The position numbers were made by a program, and so were the translations under genes. 64,000 bases of DNA from Gemmatimonadaceae bacterium (GTDB taxonomy: Bacteria > Gemmatimonadota > Gemmatimonadetes > Gemmatimonadales > Gemmatimonadaceae), in contig JAICWO010000017.1 in NCBI GenBank assembly GCA_025934775.1, positions 61,324 through 125,323 of the forward strand, given 5' to 3'. The notes under the pieces are model-generated. The model was not told the DNA's origin and did no database searches. It saw only the letters and a list, made by a program, of their open reading frames with translations. This document shows positions 58,428 through 64,000 of the stretch, in pieces (position 1 is the first letter of the stretch; each line of letters opens with the position of its first letter).

Positions 58428-59698
58428 CCCACCACCCGCATCGCGTCGTCCAGGCGGTCGAGCGTCGCGTCGATTTCCGCCTCGCTGTGCGCCGACGACA
58501 TGAACGCCGCCTCGAACGCCGACGGCGCGAGGTACACGCCGCGCTCGAGCGCGGCGTGAAAGAAGCGCTTGAATCGCTCGACGTCGGACGTCTTCGCGTC
58601 GGTGAACGAGCGGACCGGCTCCGCGCGAAAGAAGAAGCCCCACATCGATCCCGCGCAGTCGGCCGTGAACGGAATGCCGCGCCGCGCGGCGATCTCGCGC
58701 AGTCCCTGGACCAATCGCGCCGTGCGCGCGGCGATCGTGTCGTGCGCCGGTTGGGTGAGCCCGTCGAGCGTGGCGATACCGGCGGCCATCGCGAGGGGAT
58801 TGCCCGAGAGCGTTCCGGCTTGATACACCGTCCCCGACGGCGCCACCTGCTCCATCAGCTCCCGCTTGCCGCCGTACGCCGCGACGGGCACGCCGCCGCC
58901 GATCACCTTGCCCAGCGTCGTCAGATCCGGCGTCACGCCGAAGCGCTCGACCGCGCCGCGATAGGCGATGCGGAATCCGGTCATCACCTCGTCGAAGACG
59001 AGCAGCGCTCCATATGTATCTGCTAATGATCGTAATCTGATGTGGAATCCCGGATCGGGCGGAATGAAGCCGCTGTTCCCCACCACCGGCTCGACGATGA
59101 TCGCCGCGACGGCGTGCCGCGCGAGCAGCGCTTCCGTCGCGTCGAGATCGTTGAACGGCGCGACCACCGTCAGCGACGCGAGCGCCTCGGGCACGCCCGG
59201 CGAGTTGGGCAGGCCGAGCGTCGCGACGCCGGAGCCGGCGCGCACGAGGAACGAGTCGGCGTGCCCGTGATAGCACCCGTCGAACTTCAGGATGACGTCG
59301 CGGCCGGTGACCGCGCGCGCCACGCGCACCGCGCTCATCGTCGCCTCGGTGCCGCTCGAGACGAAGCGCAGCATCTCGACGTGCGGCATCCGCTCGCGCA
59401 CACGCTCCGCGAGCTCCACCTCGAGCTCGGTGGGGATGCCGAAGCTCGTGCCGCGGCGCATCACGTCGTCGAGCGCCGCGATCACCGACGGCTCCGCGTG
59501 CCCGAGTACGAGCGGCCCCCACGACAGCACGTAGTCGATGTACTCGCCGCCGTCGACGTCCCAGATCCGCGATCCGAGCCCGCGCTCGACCACGAACGGC
59601 TCGCCGCCCACGCCGCGGAACGCGCGGACGGGCGAGCTCACGCCGCCCGGAAAGAGCGCGCGCGCCCGTTCCATGATCGCGTGCGACCGCGTCCTCAT
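58424..59698 (-). CDS. hemL: Glutamate-1-semialdehyde 2,1-aminomutase
   Basis: 424 residues from the ATG at 59698 (ATGA overlap with rimO). '[26 protein letters not shown]', '[16 protein letters not shown]', '[18 protein letters not shown]', '[11 protein letters not shown]' and the PLP lysine in '[20 protein letters not shown]'. It turns glutamate-1-semialdehyde into 5-aminolevulinate in the C5 route to haem. HemA and later genes are not in the window. Confidence 0.95.
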   Translation of the reverse strand: MRTRSHAIMERARALFPGGVSSPVRAFRGVGGEPFVVERGLGSRIWDVDGGEYIDYVLSWGPLVLGHAEPSVIAALDDVMRRGTSFGIPTELEVELAERVRERMPHVEMLRFVSSGTEATMSAVRVARAVTGRDVILKFDGCYHGHADSFLVRAGSGVATLGLPNSPGVPEALASLTVVAPFNDLDATEALLARHAVAAIIVEPVVGNSGFIPPDPGFHIRLRSLADTYGALLVFDEVMTGFRIAYRGAVERFGVTPDLTTLGKVIGGGVPVAAYGGKRELMEQVAPSGTVYQAGTLSGNPLAMAAGIATLDGLTQPAHDTIAARTARLVQGLREIAARRGIPFTADCAGSMWGFFFRAEPVRSFTDAKTSDVERFKRFFHAALERGVYLAPSAFEAAFMSSAHSEAEIDATLDRLDDAMRVVG

Positions 59699-61140
59699 CG
59701 CCCGAAGCTTCCGATCGTGCCGAGCACCGGAAGCGTCCGCGCACGCGCGGGCGGAGCGATCGGCGACGAGACGACGCTCACGAGCGACGCGGCGAAGTCG
59801 ACGTCGTCGACGACGTCGTCGAGCGTGACGTCGAGGAACGTACCCGGCGCGATCGGCACATCCGCGTGCACGTAGGTGACGCCGTCGATGTCGTCGGCCT
59901 GCCAGGCGGTGCGCGCGTGCAGCTCGCCGTCGTGTTCCCGATCGACGAGCACGCGCGCGGTCTGCCCGACCCGCAGCTCGTAGCGCTCCGCGGTGATCAG
60001 GCGCTGCACTTCGTTCAGCCGCTCGAGGCGTTCGCGCTTCACGGCCTCGGGAACGTCGTCGTCGAGCTGCGCGGCGCGCGTGCCCTCTTGCGGCGAATAC
60101 GTGAACGCCCCGACGCGCTCGAACTGCATCTCCTCGAGAAACGCGAGCAGCGCGTCGAAGTCGCGCTCCGTTTCCCCGGGAAATCCGACGATGCACGTGG
60201 TGCGGATCGCCACGCCGGGCACGACCTCGCGAATTCGACTCACTTTGTTACGAATTGTCTCCTGCCGCTCGGGGCGCCGCATGCGCGCGAGCACCGCGTC
60301 GGACGCGTGCTGGATCGGCATGTCGAGGTACGGCAAGACGCGGCGCTCCGTGGCCATGAGCTCGAGCAGCCGCGGCGTGAGCCCCGCCGAATACAGATAG
60401 AGCATGCGGATCCACGGCACCGTCGTCTCGCGCACGAGCGCCTCGAGCACGTCGGGGAGCGAGAGCTTGTCGTCGCGGCGATCGCGCCCGTAATGCGCCA
60501 GGTCCTGCGCCACGAGATTGAGCTCGCGCGCGCCCTGCGCCTCGAGGAGCTGCGCTTCGTGCACGATCTCGTCGAGCGCGAACGAACGGTGCTTGCCGCG
60601 CATCAGCGGGATCGCGCAGAACGCGCACCCATGATCGCACCCTTCGCTGATCTTGAGATACCGCACGTGCGGAAGGCCGCCGGTGAACATCCGCACGCCG
60701 GGATGCACCGCCGGCACATCCTCGGCGCCAATGAACCCGCGCGCCTCGAGCTCCGGAATCAACCGGTCCATCTCCGACGAGCCGAGGAAGAGATCGACCT
60801 CGGGCAGCGCGTCGATCAACTCGTCCTTGTGCCGCTGCACCATGCAGCCCACACCGACGACGGCGCGGACGCTTCCCTCTTCCTTCAACCGTCCCGCCTC
60901 GACGAGCGCGTCGATGGATTCCTTCTTCGCGGCGTCGATGAAGCCGCACGTGTTCACGACGACGACGTCGGCTTGTTCGAGGTCGTCCGTGTATTCGGCG
61001 CCGCGATCCGCGAGTTGGGCGACGTACCGCTCGCTGTCGACCGTGTTCTTGTCGCACCCGAGCGTGATCACGGAGACGCGGAGCGCATGCGGCGCTGCGG
61101 CGGGAGTGTCCTTCTGAGGCATCCGTGAAGTGTAAGGCAT
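59695..61140 (-). CDS. rimO: Ribosomal protein S12 methylthiotransferase RimO
   Basis: 481 residues from the ATG at 61140, chosen because GGGGAG lies 7 nt upstream; the ATG at 61122 is also possible. UPF0004 N-terminal domain with the three Cys of the first Fe-S cluster ('[11 protein letters not shown]', 'VNTCGFID', 'VGCMVQRH'), radical-SAM motif '[21 protein letters not shown]' and a C-terminal TRAM domain. RimO adds methylthio to Asp88 of ribosomal protein S12. First gene of a coupled run rimO-hemL-spoIID-like-OMP-like-oxidoreductase. Confidence 0.94.
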   Translation of the reverse strand: MPYTSRMPQKDTPAAAPHALRVSVITLGCDKNTVDSERYVAQLADRGAEYTDDLEQADVVVVNTCGFIDAAKKESIDALVEAGRLKEEGSVRAVVGVGCMVQRHKDELIDALPEVDLFLGSSEMDRLIPELEARGFIGAEDVPAVHPGVRMFTGGLPHVRYLKISEGCDHGCAFCAIPLMRGKHRSFALDEIVHEAQLLEAQGARELNLVAQDLAHYGRDRRDDKLSLPDVLEALVRETTVPWIRMLYLYSAGLTPRLLELMATERRVLPYLDMPIQHASDAVLARMRRPERQETIRNKVSRIREVVPGVAIRTTCIVGFPGETERDFDALLAFLEEMQFERVGAFTYSPQEGTRAAQLDDDVPEAVKRERLERLNEVQRLITAERYELRVGQTARVLVDREHDGELHARTAWQADDIDGVTYVHADVPIAPGTFLDVTLDDVVDDVDFAASLVSVVSSPIAPPARARTLPVLGTIGSFGR

Positions 61141-61181
61141 GCGACGGCTCCCCTGCATGCGCGCGATCCACTTGCGCGAAT

Positions 61182-61202
61182 GTACTTTGTTACATAAAGT
61201 AC
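61182..61202. promoter_or_regulatory. Operator-like palindrome before the DUF4173-like gene
   Basis: GTACTTT (61182-61188) and AAAGTAC (61196-61202) are perfect inverted repeats 7 nt apart in an AT-rich island between divergent rimO and the DUF4173-like gene. A possible plus-strand promoter, TTGCGC (61172-61177), 17 nt, TAAAGT (61195-61200), overlaps the right arm, so a bound dimeric repressor would cover the -10. The predicted start falls on the ATG at 61208, so the mRNA may be leaderless. Confidence 0.6.
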
Positions 61203-61207
61203 TTGCC

Positions 61208-62848
61208 ATGAGTGACTCCATTCGTCATGCCGACACTTTCACCGCCGCCACGACGGGCCGCGCGACAGGCCACCCGCACACGCTGAGCCCGGCGACCGCC
61301 CGCGCGATTCTCGTCGATGCACTCCTCATCGCACTCGCCGGCGACGCGCTCCTCCGCGACGGACCCCTCGGCGCCGCGTTCCCGCTCTGGATCGCGCTGC
61401 TCGCCCTCAACGTTCGACCGCTTCTTCAGCGGGCCGACACCGATCCCACGCGCGAAGCGAACGCGTGGTTTGGCGCGGCCGTGCTCTTCGCGCTCGGCAC
61501 CGCGTGGCGCAACGACGACCCACTCCGCGGGTTCGATGTGCTCGCGACCGGGTTCTCGCTCGGAATGGCGGCCCTGTCGGTCGCGCAGCCGCGCGCCGGG
61601 CTGCTCGGATCGCGTCTGCGCGATACGATCGTCGCCTACGCACGCGTCGTCGCGTCGGTCGCGACGGGCGCGCCGCGCCTCGTGTTTCGCGACGCGCAGC
61701 TCGAGGAGGCGTTCGCACCTCGCGGCGGCCGCGCACCGATCATTCGGCCGGTGCTCGTCGCCGCCACGTTGCTCGTCTTTTTTGGCGCGCTGCTTAGCGG
61801 TGCGGACCCGATCTTCGCGAGCTTCGTGTCGCTTCCCACGATCGATGTCGGCGTCGCGCTCTCGCACGTCGTACTCGTCGGCTTCGTTGCGTGGATTACC
61901 GCCGGATGGGTGCGCGCTTGCCTCCTGTCGTCGCCGGATGTGGACGCCGACGCGCCGGCGCGCTTCCAGCTCGCGCCTCGCGACGCGTATGTCGCGCTCG
62001 GCACGCTCGACGTCCTCTTCGCGGCCTTCGTCGCCGTGCAAATCGGATGGCTCTTCGGCGGCGAGGCGTACCTGCGCGCGCGGACGGGGCTCACCGTTGC
62101 CGACTACGCGCGCCGCGGCTTCTTCCAGATGGTGTGGGTCGTCGCGCTGGTCGTGCCAATTCTCGTAATCACACGCACGGCGTTGCCGCAGGATCGCACG
62201 ATCCGGCGTCGACACACGGCGTTCGCGCTGCCGCTCATCGCGCTCCTCGGCGCCATCGTGCTCTCCGCGTTGTTCCGGCTCAAGTTGTACGCGCACTTCT
62301 ACGGCCTGACGATCGACCGCTTCTACGCGCTGGCGTTCATGGCGTGGCTCGTGGTCGTGGTCGCATGGCTCGCCGCCACCGTGTTGCGCGACTGGCATCG
62401 TCCGTTCGCCGCCGGAGCGATCGTCTCCGCGCTGGTGATGCTTGCCACACTGAACGCGATCGATCCCGACACAATCGTCGCGCGCGTCAACGTCGCGCGT
62501 GCCGAGCGCATTGGGGCGGCGACGGCGGACGCGCCGACGCTCGACGTACGGCATCTCGCCACACTCGGAGGCGGCGCGGTACCGATCGCGGTTCGCGCGG
62601 TGCGCGATCCATCACCTCTTCCCGCCGGCTCCGCCGCGCGCGTCGCGGACGACGCGCAGCGCTGCGCTGCCGTGCATGTGCTGTTGAAACGCTGGGGTCC
62701 GAGCTCGCGGCTCGCGCAGCGTCAGGCTAACGTCGCAGCGTGGCGCAGTTGGAACGCCGCCGACGCGGCCGCGCTCCGCACCGTGGCCGCGAACGCCGCC
62801 GCGCTACGTTCGGTGGCCCACCAGACCTGCGCGGCGGCTCAACGATAA
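61208..62848 (+). CDS. DUF4173/DUF4153-like multi-spanning membrane protein
   Basis: 546 residues from the ATG at 61208. About 11-12 hydrophobic segments with Arg-rich loops; 'ARRGFFQMVWVVALVVPILV', 'RLKLYAHFYGLTIDRFYALAFMAWL' and 'TLNAIDPDTIVARVNVARA' are typical of DUF4173/4153 proteins. In those families the 'YGLT..R.YA' stretch is conserved. The soluble Ala-rich C-terminus (about 440-546) ends 10 nt inside the convergent yajQ gene. Such genes are often next to transcription regulators of the PadR or HxlR type; none is present here, but the palindrome upstream suggests one acts on it. Function unknown. Confidence 0.75.
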   Translation: MSDSIRHADTFTAATTGRATGHPHTLSPATARAILVDALLIALAGDALLRDGPLGAAFPLWIALLALNVRPLLQRADTDPTREANAWFGAAVLFALGTAWRNDDPLRGFDVLATGFSLGMAALSVAQPRAGLLGSRLRDTIVAYARVVASVATGAPRLVFRDAQLEEAFAPRGGRAPIIRPVLVAATLLVFFGALLSGADPIFASFVSLPTIDVGVALSHVVLVGFVAWITAGWVRACLLSSPDVDADAPARFQLAPRDAYVALGTLDVLFAAFVAVQIGWLFGGEAYLRARTGLTVADYARRGFFQMVWVVALVVPILVITRTALPQDRTIRRRHTAFALPLIALLGAIVLSALFRLKLYAHFYGLTIDRFYALAFMAWLVVVVAWLAATVLRDWHRPFAAGAIVSALVMLATLNAIDPDTIVARVNVARAERIGAATADAPTLDVRHLATLGGGAVPIAVRAVRDPSPLPAGSAARVADDAQRCAAVHVLLKRWGPSSRLAQRQANVAAWRSWNAADAAALRTVAANAAALRSVAHQTCAAAQR

Positions 62849-63339
62849 TTGCCGAACTTGAGCTCGACGCCGAAATCGCCTTTGCGGAGCAACGCGATCG
62901 CGTCCTGGAGATCGTCCTTGGAGGGCGAGGTGACGCGCACCTGATCGCCCTGAATGGACGCCTGAACCTTCTTGAGCTTCGCGTCCTTGATCGCCGCGGC
63001 GACTTTCTTCGCGGTGTCGGAATCGAGCGACGTCTTGAGCTTGATTTCGCGCTTCACCGTATCGCCGGCCGCCTGCTTGACCTCTCCGATCTCGAGATTC
63101 TTCACCGGCACGCCGCGCTTGATCAGCTTGGACTGCACCACGTCGAACAGCGCACGCATCTGGAATTCGCTGTCGGCGACGAGATCGATCAGCTCGTCCG
63201 CGCGCTTGAACTCGATCGTCGCGTGCGAGCCTTTGAAGTCGTAGCGCTGGGCGATTTCCTTCTGCGCCTGGTTGACGGCGTTGTCGACTTCCTGGAGGTC
63301 GACGCCGGTGGTGACGTCGAAGGAGGCATTCTGGGGCAT
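62839..63339 (-). CDS. yajQ: YajQ-family nucleotide-binding protein
   Basis: 166 residues, usual for YajQ (UPF0234). 'MPQNASFDVTTGVDLQEVDNAVNQAQKEIAQRYDFKGS' in pieces, 'SDSEFQM'-type 'VADSEFQMRALFDVVQSKLIKRGV', 'KTSLDSDTAKKVAAAIKDAKLKKVQASIQGDQVRV' in pieces and 'LQDAIALLRKGDFGVELKFGNYR'. Tandem RRM-like folds; some homologues bind cyclic di-GMP and control transcription, which may connect with the HD-GYP enzyme in this window. Single gene; its end overlaps the convergent gene by 10 nt. Confidence 0.93.
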   Translation of the reverse strand: MPQNASFDVTTGVDLQEVDNAVNQAQKEIAQRYDFKGSHATIEFKRADELIDLVADSEFQMRALFDVVQSKLIKRGVPVKNLEIGEVKQAAGDTVKREIKLKTSLDSDTAKKVAAAIKDAKLKKVQASIQGDQVRVTSPSKDDLQDAIALLRKGDFGVELKFGNYR

Positions 63340-63366
63340 GGCTCGGAATCTACGCGCGAGAGGACA

Positions 63367-63430
63367 TGACCGCAGAGGGCGCGGAGATCGCGGAGGGTTT
63401 CCTCTGCGTTCCCCGCGCCCTCCGCGGTCA
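63367..63430. repeat. CGCAGAGGGCGCGGAG-type palindromic repeat, probable sigma-gene terminator
   Basis: TGACCGCAGAGGGCGCGG (63367-63384) and its inverted partner (63413-63430) match at 17 of 18 positions, and the inner bases continue a weaker stem to a TTT loop. The core CCGC(A/G)GAGGGCGCGGAG is like dispersed repeats seen in many GC-rich phyla. It lies 18 nt past the stop of the sigma gene, so it may end that transcript. The gap 63340-63447 has no gene. Confidence 0.65.
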
Positions 63431-63447
63431 GAAGAGTTGTCGCGCTG

Positions 63448-64000
63448 TTACCCGAGATACGACTCGAGCGCGCGCGCTCTGGAGACGTGCCGCAGCCGCG
63501 ACAGCGCTTTCTCCTTGATCTGCCGCACGCGCTCGCGCGTGATCCCGAGCAGCGCGCCGATCTCCTCGAGCGTCATCGGCTCGCTGCCGTCGAGGCCGAA
63601 GTAGAGTCGCAGGATCTTCGACTCGCGCTCCTTGAGATGCGAGAGCGCTTCCTCGATCGACTCCGTGAGCGCCTTCTCGAACGTCTGCTCGTCGGGCGTG
63701 GGGTTGAGCGTGTCGGGGAGGTAGTCGAGGAGCTTGTTGTCTTCGCCCGGCGTGAGCGGCGCGTCGAGCGAGAGGTGCGTCTGCGAGATCGCCATCGTCT
63801 TGGCGACTTCTTCCTCGCTGATGTCCATCCCGTGCGCGATCTCGGCGTGCGTCGCGTCGCGCCCCAACTCCTGCAGCAACGCGTTCGCCCGCTTCCCGAT
63901 CCGGTGCAGCGTCCCCGCCCGGTTCAGCGGCACGCGCACGATCCGGCTCTGCTCGGCCAACGCCTGCAGGATCGCCTGGCGGATCCACCACACCGCGTAC
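63448..64000 (-). CDS. rpoD: Primary RNA polymerase sigma factor, C-terminal part (5' end outside window)
   Basis: About 184 residues are visible; the frame is open to the right edge ('YAVWWIRQAILQALAEQS' is region 2.4/3.0, normally preceded by more of region 2). Then 'SRIVRVPLNRAGTLHRIGKRANALLQELGRDAT' in pieces (region 3), a region 3.2 loop 'LSLDAPLTPGEDNKLLDYLPD', and region 4 with 'LYFGLDGSEPMTLEEIGALLGITRERVRQIKEKALSRLRH'. The 4.2 helix 'TRERVRQIKEKALSRLRH' reads the -35 TTGACA, in line with the promoters seen here. The protein ends shortly after region 4 in 'LESYLG'. Group 1 and some group 2 sigmas cannot be separated without the N-terminus. Confidence 0.92.
   Translation of the reverse strand, partial: YAVWWIRQAILQALAEQSRIVRVPLNRAGTLHRIGKRANALLQELGRDATHAEIAHGMDISEEEVAKTMAISQTHLSLDAPLTPGEDNKLLDYLPDTLNPTPDEQTFEKALTESIEEALSHLKERESKILRLYFGLDGSEPMTLEEIGALLGITRERVRQIKEKALSRLRHVSRARALESYLG

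Noticed and set aside
1..64000. CRISPR arrays, prophage, insertion sequences, integrons, toxin-antitoxin pairs or restriction systems.
   Set aside because: No regularly spaced repeats, transposase, integrase, capsid, nuclease-methylase or small paired genes were found on either strand.

Overview
The window is about 64 kb of GC-rich, densely packed bacterial chromosome. It reads as a Gemmatimonadota-type genome; this is inferred from family combinations, not from an rRNA gene. The cell is diderm: LolA, a TonB-like protein, a TonB-plug protein, a secreted propeller/barrel protein and many Sec signals or lipoboxes are present. Support for the phylum includes neighbouring DUF4159, DUF4175 and TPR genes and secreted carboxypeptidase-regulatory-like plus TonB-plug proteins. 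Most operon genes overlap by 1 or 4 nt (ATGA, GTGA, TAGTG, TAATG), and I used these junctions to fix many starts. I see no prophage, IS element, CRISPR array or plasmid gene; this is ordinary chromosome with some unusual gene designs.

Layout. 1-5648: end of lexA, then convergent genes for a TonB-like protein, an aminotransferase, an FAH-family hydrolase and a DinG-type helicase fused to a RadC-like JAMM domain. 5687-14716 (minus): rsmI, DUF4159, DUF4175, TPR and a secreted protein in one translationally coupled series. 14838-20524: trxA, methylmalonyl-CoA epimerase, a lipoprotein, pdxJ, a protein with His-less HPt-like repeats, a flippase-like membrane protein and ispE. 20549-24274: tRNA-Gln, prs, rplY (ctc), pth, ychF. 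24302-26481: orphan pseudopilin, alpha/beta hydrolase, lipoprotein. 26577-28955: rpsF-rpsR-DUF2232-rplI operon with promoter, leader hairpin and terminator.

29062-42456 (plus): rsfS, a large metalloprotease/propeller/barrel protein, two SPOR-domain proteins, smc, a FlgD-like secreted protein, an MBL hydrolase, aroF and lolA, mostly overlapping. 42475-47048 (minus): rpmE, prfA (apparently with a CTG start), prmC, a YlbF-like protein, tmk, ctpA. The gap 47049-47520 holds two divergent promoters and a 141-nt nested palindrome. 47521-52015: CRP/FNR regulator, MBL protein, CsgG-like protein, GAF/HD-GYP protein. 52019-55368: plug-only secreted protein, then pxpBCA (5-oxoprolinase). 55371-61140 (minus): rimO-hemL-spoIID-like-OMP-like-oxidoreductase, all coupled. 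61182-64000: operator-like palindrome and DUF4173-like protein, yajQ, a palindromic repeat and the end of the primary sigma factor gene.

The points I would look at first are the SPOR/SPOR/smc cluster, in which one SPOR protein carries a ParA/BY-kinase-like domain that has lost its Walker A motif; the JAMM-DinG fusion; the triple pseudo-HPt protein; the palindrome at 47207-47347; the CTG start of prfA; and a GAGAGT palindromic repeat that has become part of a coding region. Functions of uncharacterised proteins are inference from motifs read by eye; no database search was run.
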